64,000 nucleotides of DNA from JAAOIF01 sp965206195 (lineage in GTDB: Bacteria > Pseudomonadota > Gammaproteobacteria > PS1 > Pseudothioglobaceae), in assembly GCA_965206195.1 (NCBI GenBank), contig CBDBIZ010000011.1, positions 682,001 through 746,000 on the forward strand, written 5' to 3'. Made by a program: the position numbers and the translations under genes. Shown one piece after another: positions 26,773 to 35,540 of this stretch; positions within the stretch are counted from its first letter, which is position 1, and the number at the start of each line of letters is the position of its first letter. A model generated the notes under the pieces. It was not told where the DNA came from. It worked only from the letters and a program-made list of their open reading frames with translations, and did no database searches.

Positions 26773-29007
26773 TTATTGCACCTTGTTCAAGCGTTTGATA
26801 AAATTCTTGGCATTAATTTCACCAATTATGCGTTGCGCACGTCCTTCAACACCGCCTTTAAAAAACAAAATTGCAGGCGGGCCAACAATGTTAAAACGCT
26901 TCATCAGTGCTTTATCATGAGCATCATTTTTAGTAACATCGGCTTGCAAGGCGATAACATTTTGCATTTTGTTCACCACCTCAGAATTTGAAAATACAAA
27001 ACGCTCAAGCTCTTTACAAGAGATACACCAGTCAGCGTAAAAATCTAGCACCACCAATTGCTTATTTTGCTTGGTTTGGTCGAGTATTTGATCAAGGTCT
27101 TGAATTGACTTAATAGACCTAAACTCTACATGCGCTTGTTGGCTTTGAGACGAGCTGGTATAGCCAGCAAGTGGCGCGAACATGTCGCCACCACCACGTG
27201 CCACCAAGCCCATGAGTAAAATTCCGTACCCTAAAATAATCAATCCTATGGCTTTAAATATGCGCTGCCACGGCGTTGTTACGCTCTCAAGTACGCCCAT
27301 CGCAATCGGAGAAATTGTGAATAATAGCGCCCACAAAATCAAAGCAACGTTGGCTGGAATTACCCGTGCAATAAAATAGATTGCCATACCCAACATAACC
27401 ACTCCAAACGCTTGCTTAACACGCTCCATCCATTCGCCTGATTGTGGCATTACTACGCCTGTTCCAGCAGCGATGAGTGGCATACCCATGCCCATACCTA
27501 AAGCAAATAAAGCGCCTGCACCAAGCCAAACATTATCAACACCCGACTGGGCTATATATAGCAGTGCCGCACTTAAAATCGGCGCAGAACACGGACCAAC
27601 AATCAACGCTGACAAGAAACCCATAATCGCAACGCCAACAAAACTGCCGCCTTTTTGTTTGTTACTCACATTAGCAAGTTTGTTTTGAATAGCGTTTGGA
27701 ATTTTGATTTCAAAATAACCAAACATAGACAAAGCTAGTAGTACAAAAATCAAACTAAATCCACCCAACACCCAGGGGTTTTGCAGAACAATCTGTATTT
27801 GTTCGCCAGACTTAGCAAACAAAACGCCAATCAAAGCATAAGCCAGTGACATAAATATCACGAACACCAGCGACATAGAAAATGCTTTTTTGGTTGACAC
27901 TTTTTTCTCTTGTCCAATAATAATGGCTGATAGAATCGGAATCATTGGCAAGACGCAAGAAGTAAACGCCGCACCCAAACCAGCAATAAAAAAGAAAAAT
28001 AACAACGAATAAATGCCCTTGCCTTGTATTGATTGAATGATTTGTTCAGCTTCGGTTAATTCAGGTTTAATGCTAACTGACGTTGAGGGTGGAACAGTTT
28101 TATCAACCACGTTTGTTACAAACTCTGGATCGACCTTTTGGGCTTGTGCACCTTCTTTAAACAAAGGCACTGTTAAGGTTTTTTGCTGTGGTGCGTAGCA
28201 TACGCCGCCTTCCCAACAACCTTGGTATTGTGCATTAAACTGCACACTTTTAGCACTTATGTTGTATAGTGGGATGTCAACTTCAACCCTGTTGGTATGC
28301 ACCTCAACCTTTCCAAACAACTCGTCATCCTTGATTTTGCCTTTAGGTAGGTTGATATTGCCAAGTTCAGCACCTTGAACATCAATGGAGAATTTATCGT
28401 GATACAAATAATAGTCTGGCTTGATTGTCCAAATGGCTTTTAAGTTATTAGCATCGCTAGGTACAACCGTAAGTTTGAACGCCTGATCAGGTGGCAACGG
28501 ACCTTCATTAGTAGCACTGGCAAACATCGAGCGTGCTTGCGATTGCGCTGTTGAAAGAAGGCTGGACGCACGATCAACAGGGGTGATGCTCTGAGTGCTT
28601 TTAATAGGCAACGTTACTGACTTTTGAATGGGCGGGTAACACACACCGATATCGGCACAACCTTGATAAGAAACCGTGAGTAAAATAGCGCTTTGCTCAC
28701 CTGGTAGGACAGGCACACGCACCAACACATTTTTGCGATAGGTGCCTATTGTGCCAAAAAATTCATCCTGTTTAATTTTTGCTGCTGGAAACTTAGCCAC
28801 ACCCAATCGAGCCGGAAAATTAGCTGAAATAGCTACTTTTTCTTTATACAAGTAATAGCCTTTGGCAATATCCCAACTGAGTTGTATTTCGTCATTTACT
28901 ACTTTGGCTTTAAAGGCAAACGCTTTGTCAGCTGATAGTAGTTGGTCTTGTGCCTGTATCCACGTAGAAAAAACCAGTAACAAAAAAGATAATAACAAAC
29001 GTTTCAT
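26773..29007 (-). CDS. dsbD: Thiol:disulfide interchange protein DsbD with duplicated N-terminal domain
   Basis: 744-aa inner-membrane reductase moving electrons from cytosolic thioredoxin to periplasmic thiols. E. coli DsbD is about 565 aa. Signal peptide is residues 1-20. Two tandem DsbD-alpha domains follow: one with QGCADIGVCYPP (C117, C123) and a second with QGCWEGGVCYAP (C264, C270), each preceded by YYLYxxK and a D-E-x-F-G block. Eight membrane helices come next, with SCVLPMIPIL (C351) and VGPCSAP. A C-terminal thioredoxin-like domain carries WCISC. Start ATG 29007 has AGGAG before it; an upstream 14-codon extension is not signal-like. Confidence 0.93.
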   Translation of the reverse strand: MKRLLLSFLLLVFSTWIQAQDQLLSADKAFAFKAKVVNDEIQLSWDIAKGYYLYKEKVAISANFPARLGVAKFPAAKIKQDEFFGTIGTYRKNVLVRVPVLPGEQSAILLTVSYQGCADIGVCYPPIQKSVTLPIKSTQSITPVDRASSLLSTAQSQARSMFASATNEGPLPPDQAFKLTVVPSDANNLKAIWTIKPDYYLYHDKFSIDVQGAELGNINLPKGKIKDDELFGKVEVHTNRVEVDIPLYNISAKSVQFNAQYQGCWEGGVCYAPQQKTLTVPLFKEGAQAQKVDPEFVTNVVDKTVPPSTSVSIKPELTEAEQIIQSIQGKGIYSLLFFFFIAGLGAAFTSCVLPMIPILSAIIIGQEKKVSTKKAFSMSLVFVIFMSLAYALIGVLFAKSGEQIQIVLQNPWVLGGFSLIFVLLALSMFGYFEIKIPNAIQNKLANVSNKQKGGSFVGVAIMGFLSALIVGPCSAPILSAALLYIAQSGVDNVWLGAGALFALGMGMGMPLIAAGTGVVMPQSGEWMERVKQAFGVVMLGMAIYFIARVIPANVALILWALLFTISPIAMGVLESVTTPWQRIFKAIGLIILGYGILLMGLVARGGGDMFAPLAGYTSSSQSQQAHVEFRSIKSIQDLDQILDQTKQNKQLVVLDFYADWCISCKELERFVFSNSEVVNKMQNVIALQADVTKNDAHDKALMKRFNIVGPPAILFFKGGVEGRAQRIIGEINAKNFIKRLNKVQ

Positions 29008-29082
29008 AAGCGGTCTCCTAACGTAGATTATATACGTAACACAAAGCAATAAGGTTGCTGGCTGTATTCAATTAATTGCATG

Positions 29083-29571
29083 CTACTGGCTGGGGCTAAC
29101 CAATAACAAAGGTTTTGGGTCACGATGATTGGTAACATTGCGTGGTTCTGGTACTGACTGAACCTGTAAATCAAACGGCGCGACTATTTGATGTTTATCT
29201 AGCCATAATTGTTGCTGTGTCACGCGACTTTTTTGTGCCTCTAGTTGGTATTTTACTTGCTGATAGTCAATGTTGGCAAGGTCTAATTCACGTTTTGAGC
29301 GTACCAAGCTGTCAAATAATTGTTGTATTTGTGCAAGGACCAGTTTTTTGTCATCAAACTGTTCTTGTCTAAGCGCTAAGATTGCCTTTGCTTCATCGAG
29401 CTTTGCCTGAGCTAAGCGTGCATCTAACTTCACCAAAAGTGAACCTTTTTTTAGCGTTTGTCCAGGCTCTGCCAACCAAATTATTTCTGATGAAACCTGC
29501 GCATAAATCGCATATTCTGCGTGCAGTAGTGCTGATAAAAAAAGAGTGAATAATATAATAATTTGCTTCAT
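29083..29571 (-). CDS. Minimal HlyD-like periplasmic adaptor
   Basis: 162-aa exported protein (signal residues 1-18, ending LLHA). It contains a first lipoyl half (LAEPGQTLKKGSLLVKLDA), a helical hairpin of about 70 residues rich in Gln, Leu, Lys, and a second lipoyl half starting IVAPFDLQVQSV. The beta-barrel and membrane-proximal domains of normal membrane-fusion proteins (about 350 aa) are missing. Its ATG overlaps the stop of the TolC-like gene by 4 bp. No RND, MFS or ABC pump gene is adjacent. It may bridge TolC to an unlinked transporter, or be a reduced remnant. Confidence 0.65.
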   Translation of the reverse strand: MKQIIILFTLFLSALLHAEYAIYAQVSSEIIWLAEPGQTLKKGSLLVKLDARLAQAKLDEAKAILALRQEQFDDKKLVLAQIQQLFDSLVRSKRELDLANIDYQQVKYQLEAQKSRVTQQQLWLDKHQIVAPFDLQVQSVPEPRNVTNHRDPKPLLLVSPSQ

Positions 29572-30788
29572 AAGATTTTTCCTTGTGCTAATAAGTTCAT
29601 TTGTTCAAGCAGTAAAACTAGCTCAAAAGTTGCACCCGCGAGCTCAAAGTCGTTTTTGGTGACCAAAACCATTGAGTTGCCAAGGTCTTTAGATAGGCGC
29701 ATTTCGTATTCTAAACTCGCTTTGTCTAAGTTAAATGACAAATAGTCTTGTTCTATGATTAATGCACGCCTCTTTTGCAAAGCAAAAGGCAATTTAAAAA
29801 ACAAATCCAGCACGCTTTGGTTTAAGCGTTCATTTTGTTGTGCAAGCTCGATTTGCTTTTGTTGGATTAAAATTTCTAACGCTTTTATAGCTTGTTCGCG
29901 CTTATTGTCACCAAAGGGAACATTAAGCGTGAGACCGACTCGATAATTGCCGTTTTTATCCGTTTGATAACTTTGTTCACCCAATCGAGCAAAACCACCA
30001 ACATTAAATTCCCAAGTGTTTTCTTGCTGTTGTTTTTTGCGTTGTAGGCTTGTCATTTCTAAGCGCAAAGCTTTTAACAAAGCATTATGTTGCTTAAGGG
30101 CGTTTAGCCATATTTTTTCATCTGCAATTTTATAGTTTAAATATTTGTTCAATACTGGTTGTTCTAAATTATCAGGGCGCTGTGCCAAGCCTAATAAGTC
30201 AGCCAAACGCTTTCTGGCAAGTATTTGCCTGGCCTCAACGTCTTGTCGTTTAGCCCTGTCTAGTTGTGTCCTGGCTTGGGCATTGACCAAGTCAAGCTCC
30301 GAGGCAAAGCCAACAGAGAGATTGTCTATCACATCCGTTTCTCTGACTGAGGACAATGCCACAACCTGAGTTATATAGTCGTATTCTAAATCCGCTAATA
30401 CCCCTTCAAAAAATACACGCATTATGTTGATTTTTTGTTCAAGTTTTAAATAATCAAGCTGTAATTTTTCAAGTTCAACGCTTGATTTGTTGAAATCTAT
30501 ATCTGCCTGATGGTCGCTGTTAAATAGCTCTTTTTTAATGTTGAGATAGACGAAGTTGTCATCTATTTTTTTGCCAAACTCTTCACGTAGCCCAAGCTGG
30601 TTGTTGAGATTAAACTCGTAGTCGTGCCGTTGTTTGATGTTTTCACCAGTTAGTTGTGCTTGTGCAATACGTTGTTGTTGCATAAGTGCCTCATGGCTTA
30701 GTGGTTTGGCAATTTTGAGTGCTTGCTCAAGCGTTAAACTGTGTGTGAATGTTGAGATACCAATCAACAATAAGACAACTAACTTCAC
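29568..30788 (-). CDS. TolC family outer-membrane efflux protein
   Basis: 406-aa protein with signal peptide (LVVLLLIGISTFTHS) and the TolC/OEP pattern: LTLEQALKIAK at the mature N-terminus, two helical repeat halves, and the beta-strand region LGLREEFGKKIDDNFVYLNI (first half) repeated as GFARLGEQSYQTDKNGNYRVGLTLNVPFGD (marks: VGLTLNVPFGD) in the second. It overlaps both neighbours by 4 bp, forming thioredoxin-tolC-adaptor. Exported substrate unknown. Confidence 0.8.
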   Translation of the reverse strand: MKLVVLLLIGISTFTHSLTLEQALKIAKPLSHEALMQQQRIAQAQLTGENIKQRHDYEFNLNNQLGLREEFGKKIDDNFVYLNIKKELFNSDHQADIDFNKSSVELEKLQLDYLKLEQKINIMRVFFEGVLADLEYDYITQVVALSSVRETDVIDNLSVGFASELDLVNAQARTQLDRAKRQDVEARQILARKRLADLLGLAQRPDNLEQPVLNKYLNYKIADEKIWLNALKQHNALLKALRLEMTSLQRKKQQQENTWEFNVGGFARLGEQSYQTDKNGNYRVGLTLNVPFGDNKREQAIKALEILIQQKQIELAQQNERLNQSVLDLFFKLPFALQKRRALIIEQDYLSFNLDKASLEYEMRLSKDLGNSMVLVTKNDFELAGATFELVLLLEQMNLLAQGKIL

Positions 30789-31303
30789 CCTTTAATTTTG
30801 CGTTTGTAACGGATAAAGTTGGTCTCTAAATAACGTTTATCTTTTACAAATTGTCCGAACAACAAAAAATCCGCCGCGTTCAAAAACCCAGTTCGGTAAG
30901 ACACCATTTTGCCCTTTAAATCAAAAAATGCCAATACGGGCGTGGCAAATACGTTATGCTCTTCAGCAGAAAAAAGCCGCTGTGTTGTGAGCTTTCCTTT
31001 AAAGTTAACAACCTCTATTGAGCCGTTAGCATCCTCTTCATAGTTTAAAAAATTTTTGTTATAAAATGCAATCACACTCTTTTGGTTTAAAACCTGTTGT
31101 CGCATTTTATGACAAAACGGACAGTCATCTAAGTAAAAAAATACAAAAATGCCTAGTTTCTTTTGGTCGTTGGCCTCTTCTAAGTTTTCTTGATAATCAT
31201 GAAAATTCTCATTAAAAAAATTAGCTTGCGCTTCCGCACTAACCACATTGAAACTTAGTAGTAATAAAAGCAATCCTGTAGGCTTTAAACAATGTATTAT
31301 CAT
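30785..31303 (-). CDS. Periplasmic thioredoxin-fold protein (CPFC), SoxW-like
   Basis: 172-aa exported thioredoxin-fold protein. I start at ATG 31303, giving a proper signal peptide (GLLLLLLSFNVVSAEA) and a GAGG-type ribosome site. Active site CPFC follows FVFFYLDD; the cis-proline loop is FATPVLAFFD. Proteins of this type, including SoxW of sulfur oxidisers, are kept reduced by DsbD/CcdA, and dsbD is two genes away. SoxW identity is inference from fold and context. No sox genes are in the window. Confidence 0.72.
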   Translation of the reverse strand: MIIHCLKPTGLLLLLLSFNVVSAEAQANFFNENFHDYQENLEEANDQKKLGIFVFFYLDDCPFCHKMRQQVLNQKSVIAFYNKNFLNYEEDANGSIEVVNFKGKLTTQRLFSAEEHNVFATPVLAFFDLKGKMVSYRTGFLNAADFLLFGQFVKDKRYLETNFIRYKRKIKG

Positions 31304-31404
31304 AATTAGTGCCTCGTTATAAAAAGTAACGACTCTGGTTGGCACGACACAAAACAACAACCAGAAATTGGTGGTTTTTTAAATTAAACCAACCATACCT
31401 ATGA

Positions 31405-31578
31405 TTATACACTGCTGAATTAGAACAATACACAGAGATTCTCAAGGTTAAAGACCCTTGTGATGAGTTTTTACAAACGCACTTTTTAGTTGTTCACAAT
31501 AAGCACCCTTTAATTGCTCGCGCCGTTTTTACAATTAATCGACTACTGAGTCACAACTACCATAGCTGGACGCACTAG
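31405..31578 (+). pseudogene. Possible remnant coding segment without start
   Basis: A 57-codon stop-free plus-strand stretch with protein-like composition (e.g. DPCDEFLQTHFLVVHNKHP, IARAVFTINRLLS). It has no start codon, is preceded by an in-frame TGA at 31402, and its end overlaps the 3' end of grpE by 36 bp. I do not recognise it. It may be the tail of a decayed gene or a chance frame. The rest of 31304-31542 holds no other gene I can support. Confidence 0.2.
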
Positions 31579-32067
31579 GCGAGTATTCAAAGTAAAGCCA
31601 ACTTGTGCTACCTCCAAGATAGAATTTGAAGGTTTATCAGGCATTGCCACTACAGTAACAGCCTCGTGCAAGTCTGGATTAAATGGCTCATTCTGTGGAT
31701 TAATAATCTCAACGCCAAACTTTTCCAAAGTTGAAAGGAATACTTTATCAGTCATTTGCAGACCTTCAACAATATGTTCAATGGTGGCACTGTCTTCTTG
31801 TGCGGTTTTCAGCCCTATTGTCATCGAATCTTTCACTTCAAGCAAGGCTTTAACAAAGCCTTCTAATGCAAACTTGTGGGCGTTTTCTAAATCTTTGGCG
31901 TTACGCCGTTTCAGGTTCTCCATCTCTGCTTGGGCACGTAGGAATCGATCCCAATTATCTTTGGCAGATTGTTGTGCTTTTGCCAATTGTTGCTGTAAGT
32001 CTTTAAGGCTTTGTTTAACATTAACTTTTTTGGTTTTTTTCTGTGTCTTTTCTTTATCTTTACTCAT
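31543..32067 (-). CDS. grpE: Nucleotide exchange factor GrpE
   Basis: 174-aa co-chaperone that releases ADP from DnaK. Lysine-rich N-terminus, long helix (residues 15-70), then RAQAEMENLKRRNAKD and the C-terminal beta-wing with FNPDLHEAVTVV. Normal length. Starts divergently from nadK, the common grpE/nadK arrangement. I see no clear sigma-32 promoter. A 6-bp hairpin TGGGTG/CACCCA (32120-32136) lies in the shared upstream region. Confidence 0.96.
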   Translation of the reverse strand: MSKDKEKTQKKTKKVNVKQSLKDLQQQLAKAQQSAKDNWDRFLRAQAEMENLKRRNAKDLENAHKFALEGFVKALLEVKDSMTIGLKTAQEDSATIEHIVEGLQMTDKVFLSTLEKFGVEIINPQNEPFNPDLHEAVTVVAMPDKPSNSILEVAQVGFTLNTRLVRPAMVVVTQ

Positions 32068-32153
32068 AATTCTAATTTATAATTGCCAATATTTCTTGTG
32101 GTTTTGTTTATACCCCTTGTGGGTGTTAATCACCCATCATACAGAGGTTTATC

Positions 32154-32954
32154 GTGTTTAAAACAGTCGGTCTGGTTACCAAGCCCAACGATCCTATCAG
32201 CAAACAAACTGCTGATAAGTTACAAAAATTTTTAAAAGGTCTAAACGTAAAGGCGGTATTTTACCAACAAGCTATTATCGATAGTGCAGAAATGGTCATT
32301 GTTTTGGGCGGTGACGGAACTTTTTTAGGTGCGGCACGTGATTTTGTCAACCATGACATCCTATTGCTTGGCGTTAACTTGGGGCGTTTAGGGTTTTTGA
32401 CAGATATCAACACAGGTAAAATGTTTGAATCGATTGAAGATGTGCTTTCAGGAAAATACAACACTGAAGAGCGTTTTATGCTTAACTGTACAACGCCTGA
32501 TGGTAAGACGTACCAAGCGGTGAATGATGTAGTGTTTCACCGTGCTAACGTACCCAGGATGATTAACGCTGACGTTTATATCAACGAAAAATTTGTTAAT
32601 AACGGTTCTGCAGACGGCTTGATTGTTAATACTCCAACTGGTTCAACTGCCTACGCTCTGTCTAGTGGTGGGCCTATTATTAACACGGGGGTTGATGCCA
32701 TATCATTGGTGTACATCTCACCACATGCAATGACCTATCGTCCGTTTATTTTTGATGCAAATAACAAGGTTCGTATTTGCTTAAAAGAGCCGACGCAAGG
32801 CGCGCTTCTCGTGATTGACGGGCAAATATCGATACCTATTTGCGCCAATCAAGCTGTATTTATTGAAAAATACGATAAACCGCTTAAACTCATTCATCCT
32901 GATGATTATGACTTGTTTAGTATTTTACGTGATAAACTACATTGGAACAAATGA
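32154..32954 (+). CDS. nadK: NAD kinase
   Basis: 266-aa NAD kinase producing NADP. GGDGT motif at residues 52-56 (VLGGDGTFLGAARD), NTPTGSTAYALSSGGP, and SPHAMTYRP. The start is GTG at 32154, giving FKTVGLVTKPND, with an AGAGG site upstream. Normal length is about 290 aa; the N-terminus is complete. Its stop overlaps the next ATG. Confidence 0.95.
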   Translation: MFKTVGLVTKPNDPISKQTADKLQKFLKGLNVKAVFYQQAIIDSAEMVIVLGGDGTFLGAARDFVNHDILLLGVNLGRLGFLTDINTGKMFESIEDVLSGKYNTEERFMLNCTTPDGKTYQAVNDVVFHRANVPRMINADVYINEKFVNNGSADGLIVNTPTGSTAYALSSGGPIINTGVDAISLVYISPHAMTYRPFIFDANNKVRICLKEPTQGALLVIDGQISIPICANQAVFIEKYDKPLKLIHPDDYDLFSILRDKLHWNK

Positions 32955-33046
32955 AGCTAAGATACAACATTGCATTACCTAAAGCACTGTGGGCTAACGT
33001 TGTGCCCTGTGAAGCACTTGGTTTGGGCTTTGTTAATGTCAGATGA
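32951..33046 (+). CDS. 31-codon ORF overlapping nadK and recN
   Basis: ATG at 32951 overlaps the nadK TGA, and its own TGA (33044-33046) overlaps the recN ATG; both junctions read ATGA. The product would be 31 aa, beginning MKLRYNIALPKALW and containing PCEALGLGF. I recognise no family. recN has no ribosome site of its own, so this ORF could serve to couple recN translation to nadK, or encode a small protein, or be a decayed gene start. Confidence 0.4.
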   Translation: MKLRYNIALPKALWANVVPCEALGLGFVNVR

Positions 33047-34704
33047 TTGTTAGTTTAAATATTAAAAACTTAGCGGTTGTTGAAAGCCTAGAATTATCTT
33101 TCGAGCCAGGCATGAGTGCAGTTACTGGGGAAACAGGCGCAGGAAAGTCTATTTTGTTACAGGCGTTAAGTTTGACACTTGGGGTTAGAGGCGATTCTAG
33201 CTTAGTGCGCCGCGGCAAAGATAGGGCTGAAATTAGCGCCGTATTTGCTGTTGATAATAACAAAACAATACAAGATTTTCTACGCGCACAATTCTTAGAC
33301 GATGGTGGTGAGTGTGTATTACGCCGAGTGATTGCTACAGATGGCAAGTCAAAAGCCTTTGTCAATAGCAACAGTGTCTCGCTGTCAGCGCTTCGTGGTG
33401 TGGGCGAATTGTTGATTGATATACACGGACAAAACCAACACCAATTATTATTACGCCCTGAGCAACAGCTGATTTTGCTGGATGATTACGCCCAACTTGG
33501 CGAACAAAAAGCTCAGCTTAACTCGACTGTCAACGAATACAAGGCTCTAAAAATTAAAATTGACAACCTGCGCAACAACCAAGATATTGTGCAACAACAA
33601 CAAGCCCTATATGCACATCAGTTAAAAGAGCTCAATCAGGCACAGCTCACGCAAGACGAGCTAAACAACATTGAAGCCGACTTCAAACTTAGCGCAAATG
33701 CCCAAGCATTGATTGACAAAACCTCGAACGTACTCACCCAGCTTGAAAGTGAGACTGGTGCTAATGCACAGCTGTTAAGTCTTGGTCATGAATTGTCTCA
33801 GGCTTTGACAATGGACAACAAACTCTCGGCGAGTTTTGACTTATTAAACTCAGCACAGCTACAAACTCAAGAAGCCGTTTATGAGCTAACTGACTATCTA
33901 AGCAACTTATCGGTTGATGAAGAGTCTGCCAGCAATATGGAGGCGCGAATCTCAGAGCTACACGACCTAGGCAGAAAGCATAATTGTCAAATTCAGGACT
34001 TATTAACACTGCAAGTTGATATTCAACAAAAACTTGATGATATTAGTCTTAATGCCAATTCAATTGACGAGTTATGCTTACAACTTAGCAGTATTCAGCA
34101 ACGCTATCAAGCGCAAGCCAAGGCACTGTCAAAAGCCAGAACGCAGGGTGCCAAGCAACTTTCAACGTTGGTCAGCGAGGCAATGCAAGTGCTCGGCATG
34201 CCTAGCAGCGTGTTTATGGTTGGTTTGCCGCCCAAGAACGAAGGGGTACATCTAAATGGTACGGAGCTGGTTGAGTTTTTGGTTAAGACCAATATGGGTC
34301 AGGATTTTAAACTACTGAAAAAGGTTGCATCGGGTGGTGAACTCTCTCGCATTTCGCTGGCAATTTCTGTGGTTAGTAGCAGCAAAGAATATACCCCAAC
34401 ACTGATTTTTGATGAGGTTGATGTTGGTATTAGCGGCGCAGTGGCAGAGGTGGTTGGCAGGCGATTGCAAGAGCTTTCAAACACCTATCAAGTGATTTGC
34501 ATTACTCATTTGGCACAAGTAGCAGCGTTTGCACATCAACATTTGCGTGTTAGTAAAACGCAAAACGCAAAAGGTGCGCAAACTACAGTTGAACAACTAT
34601 CCGCACAACAACGTGTTGATGAAATTGCCAGGATTTTAGGTGGCACAACTATCACTGATAAGGCGCGCAAGGCAGCAGCTGAGATGATCCAGGTTAGCAT
34701 CTAG
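33043..34704 (+). CDS. recN: DNA repair protein RecN
   Basis: 553-aa SMC-like ATPase in double-strand break repair. Walker A GETGAGKS at residues 29-36, DIHGQNQHQLLL, long central coiled coil (about 160-360), then the ABC signature ASGGELSRISLAI, Walker B LIFDEVDVGISG, and ICITHLAQVAA. Normal length. No upstream LexA box was recognised; translation is probably coupled to the preceding ORF. Confidence 0.97.
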   Translation: MIVSLNIKNLAVVESLELSFEPGMSAVTGETGAGKSILLQALSLTLGVRGDSSLVRRGKDRAEISAVFAVDNNKTIQDFLRAQFLDDGGECVLRRVIATDGKSKAFVNSNSVSLSALRGVGELLIDIHGQNQHQLLLRPEQQLILLDDYAQLGEQKAQLNSTVNEYKALKIKIDNLRNNQDIVQQQQALYAHQLKELNQAQLTQDELNNIEADFKLSANAQALIDKTSNVLTQLESETGANAQLLSLGHELSQALTMDNKLSASFDLLNSAQLQTQEAVYELTDYLSNLSVDEESASNMEARISELHDLGRKHNCQIQDLLTLQVDIQQKLDDISLNANSIDELCLQLSSIQQRYQAQAKALSKARTQGAKQLSTLVSEAMQVLGMPSSVFMVGLPPKNEGVHLNGTELVEFLVKTNMGQDFKLLKKVASGGELSRISLAISVVSSSKEYTPTLIFDEVDVGISGAVAEVVGRRLQELSNTYQVICITHLAQVAAFAHQHLRVSKTQNAKGAQTTVEQLSAQQRVDEIARILGGTTITDKARKAAAEMIQVSI

Positions 34705-34843
34705 ACAAGTCACTAAAAACTTTGAACGTAAAATACAATGGGCAATCTTTAAATCATTGCGTTTGGTTTTTTAAAGTATAATACCGCTCCTGCATTAGGT
34801 CGCGAATGCAAAATTAAAAAATCTTATTTTTGGAGAAAAACAT

Positions 34844-35524
34844 ATGAGTTTAACAATTAACGCCACGAGACGAGATGGTCAGGGGAAAGGTGCGAGCCGC
34901 CGCCTACGTCGCGAAGAAAAAGTACCTGCCATTGTTTATGGCGCAGGCAAAAAGCCGAGCATGATTACGCTAAATATACACGAAATTACACACTTATTAG
35001 AAAATGAAGAGGCCTACACATCGGTACTAGATTTGGCAATTAATAAAAAAACTGAGCCTGTAATTATTAAAGACTTACAACGCCATCGAGCTAAAAACAC
35101 AATAACCCACGTTGACTTATTGCGCATCAACATGAAGCAAACCATTGCTACCAACATTCCACTACACTTTATTGGCGAAGAGGACAACCAAGCAATACGC
35201 CTTGGTGCGATTCTCAACCAGTTTATTACTAGCGTTGAAATCTCTTGCTTGCCCGCTGATTTGCCAAATGGCATTGATGTTGATATCAGCAACCTGGAGC
35301 TAGGCGAACATATCAGCTTAACAGGGCTGAACGTGCCAACAGGGGTAACACTAACTGCGCTGACGCATGGCGATATTGAGGCGCATGACCAAAGCGTTGT
35401 ATCGGTTCAAGAGGCGAAGATGATGGCTGAAATCGAAGACCTTGCACCTGATACTGAAGAGCTGCTTGAAGACGAGGATGAAGACAAAAGCAGTAGCGAC
35501 GATGTGGATGATTCAAACACCTAA
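34844..35524 (+). CDS. rplY: 50S ribosomal protein L25 / general stress protein Ctc
   Basis: 226-aa long form of L25: N-terminal 5S-rRNA-binding domain (RRDGQGKGASRRLRREEKVPAIVYG) and the C-terminal TL5/Ctc domain, finishing in a very acidic tail (EELLEDEDEDK and beyond). The 139-bp upstream region carries TATAAT at 34777-34782 and a TTTTTGGAG ribosome site. Followed by pth, a common pairing. Confidence 0.95.
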   Translation: MSLTINATRRDGQGKGASRRLRREEKVPAIVYGAGKKPSMITLNIHEITHLLENEEAYTSVLDLAINKKTEPVIIKDLQRHRAKNTITHVDLLRINMKQTIATNIPLHFIGEEDNQAIRLGAILNQFITSVEISCLPADLPNGIDVDISNLELGEHISLTGLNVPTGVTLTALTHGDIEAHDQSVVSVQEAKMMAEIEDLAPDTEELLEDEDEDKSSSDDVDDSNT

Positions 35525-35540
35525 TTTGAACTAAACCATT

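Noticed and set aside
32120..32136. TGGGTG/CACCCA hairpin as a CIRCE or heat-shock element for grpE
   Set aside because: Sequence does not match CIRCE (TTAGCACTC-N9-GAGTGCTAA) and no sigma-32 promoter is visible.
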